A DNA stretch of 22,631 nucleotides, taken from contig CAZAFU010000037.1 of the NCBI GenBank assembly GCA_964484475.1, forward strand, positions 1-22,631, written 5' to 3'. Below are positions 1-8,267 of the stretch, one piece after another. Under the pieces are notes generated by a model. That model saw nothing but the letters and a program-made list of their open reading frames with translations. It searched no databases and had not been told where the DNA came from. Both the position numbers and the translations under genes were made by a program. This DNA is from Parvularcula sp964484475. Its GTDB lineage: Bacteria; Pseudomonadota; Alphaproteobacteria; Caulobacterales; Parvularculaceae. How positions within the stretch are numbered: position 1 is the stretch's first letter; each line of letters opens with the position of its first letter.

Positions 1-104
1 GTGACCTTGTCGCCGGCGTCGCCTGCCAGTTTCTCGACGTTGATGATATCGCCGGACTTGACGCGATACTGTTTGCCGCCGGTCTTGATGACTGCGTAGT
101 TCAT
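1..104 (-). CDS. rplU: 50S ribosomal protein L21, N-terminal part (cut by window edge)
   Basis: The minus-strand frame starting at the ATG of 104-102 reads MNYAVIKTGGKQYRVKSGDI and onward to residue 34, where the window ends. This is the characteristic N-terminus of bacterial ribosomal protein L21, a 23S-rRNA-binding protein of the large subunit of about 100 residues, so roughly two thirds of the gene lies outside. The ATG matches the usual L21 start. The Shine-Dalgarno sequence is weak (GGAA about 6 bases upstream). In most bacteria rplU is followed by rpmA (L27) and often obgE, which would lie to the left of this window. It is a housekeeping anchor at the edge of an otherwise accessory region. 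Confidence 0.93.
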   Translation of the reverse strand, partial: MNYAVIKTGGKQYRVKSGDIINVEKLAGDAGDKV

Positions 105-173
105 AGGTGTTCCGCTAAGTTGTGGGTGACTTGCCTTTTTCGCTCCGCGGTCTGGTGCCGCAGTGAAGGGGGG

Positions 174-202
174 CAGCTACGGCGCAGGACCGGGAAAGTC
201 AA
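174..202 (-). promoter_or_regulatory. candidate promoter for rplU
   Basis: On the minus strand TTGACT (202-197) is followed after 17 bases by TAGCTG (179-174). The -35 box matches five of six consensus bases and the -10 box only two. Weak -10 boxes are common in alphaproteobacteria. It would give a leader of about 60 bases. The rest of the 105-312 interval, between the divergent rplU and the nitronate monooxygenase, shows no gene. Confidence 0.3.
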
Positions 203-312
203 GCGGCGGTCGGCTTTCTGACCGAACCGACAGCACCGATTGACCAAGGGCTCCCGGACCCCGAAACCAGTCGATCAACGCACGATCTTGTTGCCGACCA
301 GGAGAAGCCTTC

Positions 313-1266
313 ATGGCCAAACGCTCACCCGCCGACGCCCGCGCGCATTTTCGCAAGATGGTCGATGACCTCGCCGTCCCCGTGGTGGCGGCGCCGATGT
401 TCATCGTCTCGGGGCCGAAGCTTGTCAGGGCGGAATGCGAGGCGGGGGTGATCGGCTCCTTCCCTGCTCTCAACGCGAGGCCGAAGGAAGCCCTGACCGA
501 GTGGATCGACGAGGTGAAGCAGGCGGGCAGGCCGTTCGCCGTGAACCATATCGTCCACCGCTCGAATGACCGGCTGATGCACGACCTCGAGGTGGCCGTG
601 AAACACGAGGTCCCGATCGCCATCACTTCGCTCGGCGCGCGGCCGGAAGTCTTCGAGGCCACCCAGAGCTATGGCGGGCTCTGCTTCCACGACGTGATCA
701 ACAACACCTTCGCGAAGAAGGCCGTGGAGAAAGGCGCCGACGGCCTGATCCTCGTGGCCGCGGGCGCCGGCGGTCACGCAGGCGTGCTGTCTCCCTTCGC
801 TTTCCTCGCCGAAGTGCGCGAATGGTTCGAGGGACCGATTCTCCTCTCGGGCGCGATCGGGACGGGACGGGGTGTCCTCGCCGCACAGGCCGCAGGGGCC
901 GACGCGGCCTATATCGGCTCGGCATTCATCGCCACCGAAGAGGCGAACGCACCCGACCCCTACAAGCAGGGGGTCGTCGACGGCCGCATGGAGGACATCG
1001 TCTATACGAACTATTTCTCCGGCGTGCACGGCAACTACCTCAAACCCTCGATCGAGGCGGCGGGCATGGATCCGGACAACCTGCCCGAAGCGGATCCCTC
1101 GAAGATGGATTTCAAGTCCGGCGGCGACAGCTCGGCGAAGGTCTGGAAGGACATCTGGGGCGCGGGACAAGGGATCGGCAGCGTCCGGTCGGTGGGAACG
1201 GCGCGCAGCCTCGTCGGCCGGCTCGCGGCGGAATACATGGCCGCGAAGAGCGAACTGACGGGCTAG
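313..1266 (+). CDS. nitronate monooxygenase (2-nitropropane dioxygenase family)
   Basis: This is a 317-residue cytosolic FMN-dependent TIM-barrel enzyme of the nitronate monooxygenase family, which oxidises alkyl nitronates such as propionate-3-nitronate to carbonyl compounds plus nitrite. Visible marks are the N-terminal PVVAAPMFIVSG stretch, the active-site GAGGHAG with the catalytic histidine at residue 155, and the phosphate-binding LLSGAIGTGRG followed by GADAAYIGSAF near residues 178-204. Length is normal for the family. The ATG is supported by AGGAG at 300-304 with an 8-base spacer. It is divergent from rplU and convergent with the small receiver gene, whose stop overlaps its own by four bases. 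The main alternative within the superfamily is a FabK-like enoyl-ACP reductase, which is less likely because the GGHAG histidine motif fits nitronate monooxygenase. The physiological substrate cannot be read from context. Confidence 0.88.
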   Translation: MAKRSPADARAHFRKMVDDLAVPVVAAPMFIVSGPKLVRAECEAGVIGSFPALNARPKEALTEWIDEVKQAGRPFAVNHIVHRSNDRLMHDLEVAVKHEVPIAITSLGARPEVFEATQSYGGLCFHDVINNTFAKKAVEKGADGLILVAAGAGGHAGVLSPFAFLAEVREWFEGPILLSGAIGTGRGVLAAQAAGADAAYIGSAFIATEEANAPDPYKQGVVDGRMEDIVYTNYFSGVHGNYLKPSIEAAGMDPDNLPEADPSKMDFKSGGDSSAKVWKDIWGAGQGIGSVRSVGTARSLVGRLAAEYMAAKSELTG

Positions 1267-1706
1267 GCCGTGCCCCGGCGGGCTGCGGCCCTGCGGCCCG
1301 ACGCCGGGTCGGTGGCCTGGATCACGCTTCTGGGCATTTCGTAGTTCTGCCCGCGTGCCTTGCGCCAGACAGCCTTGAGGGCGCCGAGGAGGTCCTCGTC
1401 GCCAAACGGTTTCGGCAGGACGCCTTCGGCCTCCATGAGGCCGAGATCGACCATGTCCGGCCGCGGCGTGGTCAGGAGGGTGGGGCAGATCTTCTCACGG
1501 TTGATCCATCCGCTCACCTCTTCGCCGCCGATATGGTCGGTGAGATGCACGTCGATCAAGGCCAGGTCCGGCCTCTCGGAACGCGCCAGGGCCACGGCGT
1601 CGGCGCTGTTATCGGCAAGGCCCGCGACATCCCACCCCTCGCCGCGCACCAGCGAGACGAGAGCCTGTCCCAGAAACGGGCTGTTTTCGGCGATGAGGAC
1701 ACGCAT
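1263..1706 (-). CDS. orphan single-domain response regulator with basic C-terminal tail
   Basis: This is a 147-residue CheY-like receiver protein beginning MRVLIAENSP. The phosphoacceptor is Asp52 in LALIDVHL, the switch Thr is at 79 or 80 (LLTTPRP), and the conserved Lys is 99 in LPKPF. The usual acidic pair at the end of beta-1 is reduced to Glu7-Asn8, which may weaken Mg2+ binding. No output domain is present; after the receiver there is a 25-30 residue tail rich in Ala and Arg (SGRRAAARRG). The start was set at the ATG of 1706-1704 because AGGAGG lies 8 bases upstream; a GTG seven codons earlier would swallow that site. No kinase is adjacent, and the nearest candidate is the HWE kinase about 14 kb away. 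Its role is unknown; it could be a phosphate sink or a protein-protein regulator. Confidence 0.82.
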   Translation of the reverse strand: MRVLIAENSPFLGQALVSLVRGEGWDVAGLADNSADAVALARSERPDLALIDVHLTDHIGGEEVSGWINREKICPTLLTTPRPDMVDLGLMEAEGVLPKPFGDEDLLGALKAVWRKARGQNYEMPRSVIQATDPASGRRAAARRGTA

Positions 1707-1714
1707 AGGAACAA

Positions 1715-1720
1715 CCTCCT
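1715..1720 (-). promoter_or_regulatory. ribosome binding site that fixes the receiver start
   Basis: AGGAGG on the minus strand, 8 bases before the ATG at 1706. It lies inside the coding frame that would result from the upstream GTG at 1727, so the shorter start is preferred. Confidence 0.75.
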
Positions 1721-1806
1721 TCGCCACAGGTGTAACATTTGCTAAAACCCGTGTAGAGCCTCACCCCTGTCGAAAGGGCGTGAAGGAGGGTCGCCGTGCG
1801 CCGTGG

Positions 1807-1835
1807 TTGACGGCTTGTGATCGCTCTGGAACCGT
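1807..1835 (+). promoter_or_regulatory. weak candidate promoter for the beta-propeller amidohydrolase
   Basis: TTGACG (1807-1812) is followed by AACCGT (1830-1835) after a 17-base spacer, 27 bases before the ATG. The -35 box is good (five of six) and the -10 box poor (two of six). The 1707-1861 interval separates the divergent receiver gene from this gene and otherwise holds no recognisable feature. Confidence 0.25.
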
Positions 1836-1861
1836 TTCGCTGTCCCAACACGAGGTCGAAG

Positions 1862-4800
1862 ATGAAACGTTCCTTCCCGCGCTTTCCCCTCCTTCTCACA
1901 TGCTCGCTAGCTGCAACGACGCTGGTGCTGGGCGGTTTCTCGGCCGCGCAGGAGGAGGATGCGGAGGGGTCCTGGGACGTTGCCTCCCCGCCCATGCAGA
2001 CCCGGGAGATCACGATCGACGTGACCGAGGGCACGTGGATGAACGTCGATGTCAGCCCTGACGGCGAGACCATCGCCTTCGACCTTCTCGGCGACATCTA
2101 CACCATGCCGATCGGGGGTGGCTCCCCGACCAGGATCACCGAAGGGCTCCCCTTCGACATGCAGCCCCGCTGGTCACCCGACGGTGGCCGCATCGCCTTC
2201 ACCTCCGACAGGAGCGGCGGGGACAACATCTGGACGATGAACGCCGATGGCGAGGACCTCAGGCAGATCACCGACGAGGATTTCCGCCTCCTCAACAGCC
2301 CGACCTGGCACCCGACAGAGCCCTATATCGTCGCGAAAAAACATTTCACGACCCAACGCTCCTTGGGCACCGGGGAGCTCTGGCTCTACCACCTCGCCGG
2401 GGGCGCGGGCACCGCCATCGTCGAGCGGCCCAACGAGGACATCCAGAAGGAACTCGGCGAGCCCGTTTTCTCGCCGGACGGCAAGACGGTCTACTTCACC
2501 CGGAATGTCAGTCCGGGAAACACCTTCATCTATGCCCAGGACTCCAACCAGTCCCTGTTCGAGATCGAAGCCCTCGACCTTCAGACCGGAGAACGCCGGA
2601 CCGTGGTGGAAGGCGCCGGCGGCGCGGTAAGGCCAGCACCCTCCCCCGACGGCAGGATGATCGCCTTCGTCAGGCGCGACAGGAACGTCTCCAGGCTCTA
2701 CGTCAAGAACTTCGAAGACGGATCGATCCGGGAAATCTATGGCCCCCTCGACAGGGACATGCAGGAGACCTGGGCGGTACACGGGGTCTATCCCCAGATC
2801 GACTGGACCCCGGACAGCGAGGCCGTGGTCTTCTGGGCCAAGGGCAAGCTGTGGCGCGCCCCCCTCGACGGCGAAGCGGTGGAGATCCCGTTCGAAATCA
2901 AGGACACCCGCGCGGTGATCGAAGCTCCGCGGCCATCCGTGGACGTTGCTCCTGAGACCTTCCGCACGTCGGTGGCGCGCCACCTCGCCGTTTCCCCGGA
3001 CGGACAGATCCATGTCTTCGCGGCTCTCGGCAAGCTCTACGTCAAGTCTGGCAACGGCGAGCCGGAACGGCTTACCAATACCGGTGAGGGAATAAGAGAG
3101 GTGTTCCCGTCCTTCTCGAGGGACGGCCGCAGGATCGTCTTCGTCTCCTGGACGGACGACGACCTCGGGGCGATCATGACGGTCAGTGCCCGCGGCGGGA
3201 GGCCAAGGAAGGTCACCGAACAGAACGGGCACTACCGCAGGCCCGCGTTCTCCCCTGATGGTGACACCATCGTCTTCGAACAGGGCTCGGGCGGATACCT
3301 CCTGTCGGACCTTCGTTCGGATGACAGCGGCATCTACCGCATAGGAACGGATGGGCGGAACATGGAGAGGGTGGCCGCGAGCGGCTCCGATCCCCACTTC
3401 GGCGCATCGAATGAAAGGGTGTACTTCAACAAGAGCGGCGAAAACGCCATGCTGGTGAGCACCACACTCGACGGTTACGACGAGACTGTCCATTTCGAGA
3501 GCGCTCTCGGTTACGATTTCGAAGTGGCGCCGGACGGCCGGCACATCGCATTCTTCGAAAATTATGACGTCTACGTCACGCCGATGCCCCTTCTCGCTCA
3601 AGGCCTGAGCGTCGGCAGGGACACGAGCGCCTACCCCGTCGTCAATGCGAGCGGCGTCGGTGCGGACAGCTTCGCATGGGCCGACGAAGGCGCGACTCTC
3701 CACTGGACGCTAGGCGCAGAAGGCTACGCGGCGGACGTCGCCGACATCCTGCCGGGCCGCCCTGCCAGCGAGGACGAGGAAGGCTACGAGCCGCCCGAAG
3801 CGCAGATCGACCTCTCCATCGCTGCGGACGCGGACATTCCCGAAGGCATGGTCGCGCTCACCGGCGCCAGGATCGTCACCATGGCCGAGGACGATGGCGG
3901 CGTGATCGAGAACGGCACGATCCTGATCGAGGGCAACCGCATCGTGGCCATCGGCGAGGACGTCGATGTTCCTGATGATGCGGAGACCATGGACCTCGAG
4001 GGGAGAACCATCATCCCCGGCCTGATCGACGCCCATGCTCACGGCCCCTACAGCGATGCCTCGATCATCCCCCAGACGAACTGGTCGACGGTGGCGCATC
4101 TCGCCCTCGGGGTCACGACAACCTTCGACCCCTCGAGCAACGCGGACAGCTTCGCAGCCGCGGCCCTCCAGAGAACGGGCGACATCCTCGCTCCCCGACT
4201 CTACACCACCGGCCGGATCGTCTACGGAGCGAAGTCCCCGACAGCCTATGCCGATATCCAGTCCTACGAGGATGCCCTCGCCCATGTCCGCCGCCTGAAG
4301 AAACAGGGCGCCCACGGCATCAAGAACTACAACCAGCCGCGCCGCGACCAGCGGCAGATGGTGGTGAAGGCCGCGAAGGAAGAGGACATCCTCGTTGTGG
4401 CCGAAGGCGGCTCCCTCTTCACCATGGACATGACGCTGATCGCGGACGGCAACTCCGCCCTCGAGCACAACCTCCCTCAGGAAACGCTCTATGAGGACGT
4501 TCTTTCCTTCTACGGACAGACCAATGTCGCCTATACCCCGACACTCGTGGTCACCTATGGCGGGCTCGCGGGTGACCCATACTGGCGCTATGCCACCGAT
4601 GTGTGGACCCATCCGATCCTTTCGCAGCACGTGCCGCGGCACATCCTCGAGCCCTCCAGCGTCCGCCGGACCAAGGCACCCGAGGAAGATTTCGCCGATA
4701 AGTATGCGGCGCGCGAGGCCAGGAAGCTCGCCGACAGGGGCGTCATGGTCTCGATCGGAGCCCACGGCCAGCAGCAGGGCCTCGCCGCCCACTGGGAAAT

Positions 4801-5086
4801 GTGGTCCTTCGCACGCGGCGGCATGTCCCCCCTCGAAGCCTTGAGAACGGCCACGACGACACCCGCCCGGCACCTCGGTTTCGACGCGGATATCGGCAGC
4901 CTCGAAGAGGGAAAGCTGGCCGATCTCGTGATCCTCTCGAAAAACCCGCTCGAGGACATCCAGAACTCCGACGATATCACCCATGTCATGCAGAATGGCC
5001 GACTCTACGACGCGAAGACCATGGAGGAGGTGCTGACGGGGGACAGATCGGCGCCCGACTATTACTGGAAGGAGGGCAGCCGGTAG
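1862..5086 (+). CDS. exported beta-propeller (PD40/TolB-like) amidohydrolase
   Basis: This 1074-residue protein has a Sec signal peptide (MKRSFPRF, hydrophobic core, cleavage near FSAAQ), so it acts in the periplasm or at the envelope. Residues about 40-650 carry nine or ten PD40/WD40-like blades recognisable by SPDG..IAF motifs (for example WSPDGGRIAFTSDR and FSPDGKTVYFTR). Residues 663-1050 form an amidohydrolase: a small beta domain starting VALTGARIVTM, metal ligands H725 and H727 in DAHAH, a lysine K821 (GIKNY), H869 (LEHN), and H968 in SIGAHGQ, ending with the typical EGKLADLVIL. The architecture resembles imidazolonepropionase/prolidase-like amidohydrolases with a TolB-type N-terminus, and a peptide or N-acyl substrate is likely but not provable. 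The ATG at 1862 is preferred over one 15 codons upstream because it begins the signal peptide. The halogenase 96 bases downstream may be co-transcribed. Confidence 0.87.
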   Translation: MKRSFPRFPLLLTCSLAATTLVLGGFSAAQEEDAEGSWDVASPPMQTREITIDVTEGTWMNVDVSPDGETIAFDLLGDIYTMPIGGGSPTRITEGLPFDMQPRWSPDGGRIAFTSDRSGGDNIWTMNADGEDLRQITDEDFRLLNSPTWHPTEPYIVAKKHFTTQRSLGTGELWLYHLAGGAGTAIVERPNEDIQKELGEPVFSPDGKTVYFTRNVSPGNTFIYAQDSNQSLFEIEALDLQTGERRTVVEGAGGAVRPAPSPDGRMIAFVRRDRNVSRLYVKNFEDGSIREIYGPLDRDMQETWAVHGVYPQIDWTPDSEAVVFWAKGKLWRAPLDGEAVEIPFEIKDTRAVIEAPRPSVDVAPETFRTSVARHLAVSPDGQIHVFAALGKLYVKSGNGEPERLTNTGEGIREVFPSFSRDGRRIVFVSWTDDDLGAIMTVSARGGRPRKVTEQNGHYRRPAFSPDGDTIVFEQGSGGYLLSDLRSDDSGIYRIGTDGRNMERVAASGSDPHFGASNERVYFNKSGENAMLVSTTLDGYDETVHFESALGYDFEVAPDGRHIAFFENYDVYVTPMPLLAQGLSVGRDTSAYPVVNASGVGADSFAWADEGATLHWTLGAEGYAADVADILPGRPASEDEEGYEPPEAQIDLSIAADADIPEGMVALTGARIVTMAEDDGGVIENGTILIEGNRIVAIGEDVDVPDDAETMDLEGRTIIPGLIDAHAHGPYSDASIIPQTNWSTVAHLALGVTTTFDPSSNADSFAAAALQRTGDILAPRLYTTGRIVYGAKSPTAYADIQSYEDALAHVRRLKKQGAHGIKNYNQPRRDQRQMVVKAAKEEDILVVAEGGSLFTMDMTLIADGNSALEHNLPQETLYEDVLSFYGQTNVAYTPTLVVTYGGLAGDPYWRYATDVWTHPILSQHVPRHILEPSSVRRTKAPEEDFADKYAAREARKLADRGVMVSIGAHGQQQGLAAHWEMWSFARGGMSPLEALRTATTTPARHLGFDADIGSLEEGKLADLVILSKNPLEDIQNSDDITHVMQNGRLYDAKTMEEVLTGDRSAPDYYWKEGSR

Positions 5087-5182
5087 AGGCGCCTTCCGAA
5101 ATTCTCGCGCACCGGGCCGGGCGCGCTTGCCGAGGCGGCGGAGGCGGGCCAATCTTGCATTGAGGGAAGGAGACCGGAGACG

Positions 5183-6685
5183 GTGCGGAAGCTCGAACGG
5201 ATCGCGATCATCGGGGGGGGGTCAGCGGGATGGATGACCGCGGCCGCCCTCGCCTCGGCCATCGGGCGCGAAGCGGCGATCACGCTGGTCGAGAGCGAAG
5301 CGATCGGCACGGTAGGGGTGGGAGAGGCAACCATCCCGCCGATCCGGCTCTTCAACCAGAGGCTGGGGATCGACGAGCAGACCTTCGTCCGGGAAACCCA
5401 GGGCTCGTTCAAGCTGGGCATCGAATTCGTCGACTGGGGCAGGAAGGGAGACAGCTACCTTCATCCGTTCGGCCAGCACGGGGCCGAGTTCGATTTCGTC
5501 CCCTTCTACCACTACTGGATGCGGGCGTTCCTGTCGGGCGCGGCAGAGCCTATCGATCAGTACGCGATGGGCGCAGTCGCGGCGAAGGCGGGGAAGTTTT
5601 CCCACCCCATAAGGGACCGCGGCAACATCCAGTCGACTTTCGACTACGCCTATCATTTCGACGCGACCCTCTATGCCGGTTTTCTCAGGCGGTTTGCCGA
5701 GGAACGGGGCGTCGCGCGCCGGGAAGGCGAGATCGTCGAGGTTCATCAGCATAAGGAAAGCGGCTTCATCGAGGCGGTCGGCCTGAAGAACGGGGATCGG
5801 GTCGAGGCGGATTTCTTCATCGACTGCACGGGGTTCAGAGGCCTCCTGATCGAAGAGACGCTCGGGACCGGTTACGAGGACTGGTCCCACTGGCTTCCGT
5901 GCAACAGGGCCGTGGCGGTCCCGTGCGCGAAGACGGCGCCGATGATTCCCTACACCCGCGCCACCGCAAAGGAAGCCGGCTGGCAGTGGCGGATTCCCCT
6001 CCAGCACAGGACGGGGAACGGCTATGTCCATTGCGACGCCTTCGTCAGTCACGACAATGCCGTCCGCACACTTCTCGATGGGCTCGAAGGCGAGGCCCTG
6101 GCTGACATTCGGACCCTCAAGTTCACCACCGGCCGGAGGCGAAAATTCTGGAGCGGCAACTGCGTGGCTATCGGCCTGTCGGCCGGCTTCATGGAGCCTC
6201 TTGAATCGACCAGCCTCCACCTCATCCAGTTCGGCATCATGCGGCTGCTGGCTCTCTTCCCGGATGCGGCGATGTCGCCCCTCCTGGCGGACGAGTACAA
6301 CCGCCTGACCATACAGGAATACGAGCGCATCCGGGATTTCCTGATCCTGCACTACCACGCGACCGAGCGACGGGACACCGAGCTCTGGCGTTATTGCGCG
6401 TCAATGCCGATCCCCGACACCCTTCAGTACAAGATCGATCACTTCAGGGCATCCGGGGTCCTGGTCGCGGAGGACCGGGAACTTTTCAGCAATGCGAGCT
6501 GGCTGGCCGTCTATCTCGGCCAGGGTATCGTTCCGCAGAAGGCCCCCGTGATGACCGAGCTGCGTCCGAATGTGCCGGCCACGGACAGGCTGGCGAGCGT
6601 AAGGCGCGCTATCGAGCAGGCCGCCGACGCCATGGCTCCGCATGAAGAATTCGTGCGGCGCTACGCTCCTGCCGCTGCGATCTGA
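5183..6685 (+). CDS. flavin-dependent halogenase 1 (tryptophan halogenase family)
   Basis: This 500-residue FADH2-dependent halogenase is of the PrnA/tryptophan-7-halogenase fold. The N-terminal FAD site is GGGSAG (residues 11-16). The essential lysine that relays hypohalous acid is K77 in SFKLGIEF. The family signature WxWxIP is W267-Q-W269-R-I-P272, and the active-site glutamate is E341 in PLESTSLHL. All catalytic elements are present, so it should be active given a flavin reductase, none of which is seen nearby. No signal peptide is present, so it is cytosolic. The start is GTG, with AAGGAG at 5167-5172 (10-base spacer). Halogenases of this subgroup often lie beside TonB-dependent receptors and sugar genes; the label tryptophan halogenase should therefore be read as a fold, not a substrate. 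Its last 25 bases overlap the end of the opposing second halogenase. Confidence 0.9.
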   Translation: MRKLERIAIIGGGSAGWMTAAALASAIGREAAITLVESEAIGTVGVGEATIPPIRLFNQRLGIDEQTFVRETQGSFKLGIEFVDWGRKGDSYLHPFGQHGAEFDFVPFYHYWMRAFLSGAAEPIDQYAMGAVAAKAGKFSHPIRDRGNIQSTFDYAYHFDATLYAGFLRRFAEERGVARREGEIVEVHQHKESGFIEAVGLKNGDRVEADFFIDCTGFRGLLIEETLGTGYEDWSHWLPCNRAVAVPCAKTAPMIPYTRATAKEAGWQWRIPLQHRTGNGYVHCDAFVSHDNAVRTLLDGLEGEALADIRTLKFTTGRRRKFWSGNCVAIGLSAGFMEPLESTSLHLIQFGIMRLLALFPDAAMSPLLADEYNRLTIQEYERIRDFLILHYHATERRDTELWRYCASMPIPDTLQYKIDHFRASGVLVAEDRELFSNASWLAVYLGQGIVPQKAPVMTELRPNVPATDRLASVRRAIEQAADAMAPHEEFVRRYAPAAAI

Positions 6686-8166
6686 TCGACGAAATCGGAA
6701 TGGCGGGGGAGCGGGTCGGTCGCCTGCCCGATGATCCGATCGACACTCGCGAGAAAATCCGTCAGCTGATCCGGCGACACCCTGTCGGCCATGGGGTGAT
6801 ATTGCCGCGGCATCAGGTTCTGGCCTACCATCACCTGAAGCCAGCTTGCCTCGCGGAAAAGATCGTCAGGCTGGCGGTAGATGACGCCAGATGCCTCGAA
6901 CAGGGCCATCTTCTCTTCGAGACTGTCCGGGACCGGCATGGCTGCGCAGTATTTCCAGAAGGCGCTGTCGTCTCTCTGATTCAGCTTGTAGTGAAGGACG
7001 AGGAAGTCGCGGATTGCCTCGTACTCCTGACCCACCAGGCGATTGTATTCCGCCGACACCGCCGGGTTCATGTGGCGGTCGGGGAAATATTCGATCAGTC
7101 TCGAGACGTTCGACTGGATGAGATGGATGCTGGTTGATTCGAGCGGCTCGAGAAAGCCGCTCGAAAGGCCGATCCCGACACAGTTCCTGAACCAGAAGCA
7201 CTCGCGCCGTCCGGTGGTGAACGCAAGCGGTCGCGGCTCTCCCAGGGGTTCGCTATCGAGATTCCGAAGGAGAAGATCCGCGGCTTGATCGTCCGAGGTG
7301 AAACCATCGCAGTAGACGTGCCCGTTGCCTGTCCTGTGCTGAAGCGGGATCCGCCATTGCCATCCCGCGTCATGTGCCGTTGCGCGGGTATAGGGAAGAA
7401 GCTCGCCCTCTCGCCGTGACGGTACGGCGAGGGCCCTGTTGCAGGGAAGCCATCGCGACCAGTCGCGGTAGCGGACACCGAGGGCATCGCCGAGGAGAAG
7501 AGCACGGAAGCCGGAGCAATCGATGAAGAGGTCGGCATCGATACGCTCACCACTGTCCAGTTCCACATTCTCGATAAAGCCGGTTTCATCATGCAGGTGA
7601 ACCGCGCGGATCCGCCCCTCCCGCCGCCTGACACCCCTTGGTTCGGCATAGCGGCGCAGATAGGCAGCGTAGAGCCCCGCATCGAAATGGAACGCGTAGG
7701 CGAGGCCCGTCATGGAAGTGTTTCCGACCCGCTCGAGCCTTGCAAACCTGCCTGCGTCTGCCGCCCGTTTGTGCAGTGAATAACGCCAGAGGTCGTCATC
7801 CGCTCCCGCCGCGCGGGCTTTCAGCCAGTAATGGTGAAAGGCGAGATTTGCGAGGTTGAGACCCACATCGCCGAAGGAATGAAGGTAGCTTTCGCCTTTT
7901 CGCCCCCAGTTCCTGAACTCGATGCCGAGCTTGAACGTACCTTTCGTCTCTCGCAGGAAGCCGTTCTCGTCGAGCCCGAGGATCATGTTCAGCCGGCGGA
8001 TCTGCGGGATCGTCGCCTCGCCCACGCCCACCGTACCGATCTGGTCACTCTCGATGAGGACGATCTCGATCGTGTCTGGCAGGAGTTTCGCCATGGCCGC
8101 GGCGGTGATCCACCCTGCGGTCCCGCCCCCCACGATTGCGATTTTCCTGACAGGGTCCGGCCTCAT
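6661..8166 (-). CDS. flavin-dependent halogenase 2 (tryptophan halogenase family)
   Basis: This 501-residue paralogue of the neighbouring halogenase is clearly homologous along its full length. It has FAD site GGGTAG (residues 13-18), catalytic lysine K79 (TFKLGIEF), WxWxIP at W269-W271-P274, and active-site glutamate E343 in PLESTSIHL. The start was set at the ATG of 8166-8164, giving MRPDPVRKIAIV, with GAGG 6 bases upstream; the adjacent ATG at 8169 is also possible. A longer open frame back to 8223 only translates the terminator hairpin and is rejected. It lies directly downstream, on the same strand, of the TonB-dependent receptor, but a strong terminator sits between them, so expression needs read-through or a promoter in about 40 bases. 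Substrate unknown; no flavin reductase nearby. Confidence 0.9.
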   Translation of the reverse strand: MRPDPVRKIAIVGGGTAGWITAAAMAKLLPDTIEIVLIESDQIGTVGVGEATIPQIRRLNMILGLDENGFLRETKGTFKLGIEFRNWGRKGESYLHSFGDVGLNLANLAFHHYWLKARAAGADDDLWRYSLHKRAADAGRFARLERVGNTSMTGLAYAFHFDAGLYAAYLRRYAEPRGVRRREGRIRAVHLHDETGFIENVELDSGERIDADLFIDCSGFRALLLGDALGVRYRDWSRWLPCNRALAVPSRREGELLPYTRATAHDAGWQWRIPLQHRTGNGHVYCDGFTSDDQAADLLLRNLDSEPLGEPRPLAFTTGRRECFWFRNCVGIGLSSGFLEPLESTSIHLIQSNVSRLIEYFPDRHMNPAVSAEYNRLVGQEYEAIRDFLVLHYKLNQRDDSAFWKYCAAMPVPDSLEEKMALFEASGVIYRQPDDLFREASWLQVMVGQNLMPRQYHPMADRVSPDQLTDFLASVDRIIGQATDPLPRHSDFVDQIAAAGA

Positions 8167-8200
8167 CATCCGCCTCGTGCTCGATCGTTCTCTCAGGGTG

Positions 8201-8243
8201 TAAAATAAAAAGCCCGCCAGCAAGATGCGACTTGCTGGCGGGC
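8201..8243 (-). terminator. rho-independent terminator after the TonB-dependent receptor
   Basis: A perfect 13-bp inverted repeat (8212-8224 and 8231-8243, arms GCCCGCCAGCAAG and its complement) has a 6-base loop. Read on the minus strand it is followed immediately by TTTTTATTTTA (8211-8201). It begins 25 bases after the receptor stop codon and ends about 35 bases before the second halogenase start, so it may act as a partial terminator or attenuator between the two. There is no T run on the other side, so it works for minus-strand transcripts only. Confidence 0.92.
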
Positions 8244-8267
8244 GGTGATGTCAGACCGGCAGAGGGC

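Noticed and set aside
1707..1861. EcfG-type stress promoters (GGAAC-N16-17-CGTT) here and upstream of the LOV and kinase genes
   Set aside because: GGAACC at 1828 and similar matches lack a correctly spaced CGTT box; none seen at 19277-19324.
1862..1960. Lipoprotein signal (LLLTC) in the amidohydrolase leader
   Set aside because: Residue -1 is Thr rather than Gly, Ala or Ser, and a good type I cleavage site (FSAAQ) follows.
2174..5152. Two long minus-strand open frames (509 and 480 codons) opposite the propeller-amidohydrolase
   Set aside because: Shadows of a high-GC gene with clear PD40 and amidohydrolase motifs on the plus strand.
8167..8223. Longer N-terminus for halogenase 2 starting at 8223
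   Set aside because: The added codons translate the terminator hairpin and T tract and have no halogenase similarity; the ATG at 8166 places the FAD motif at the normal position.
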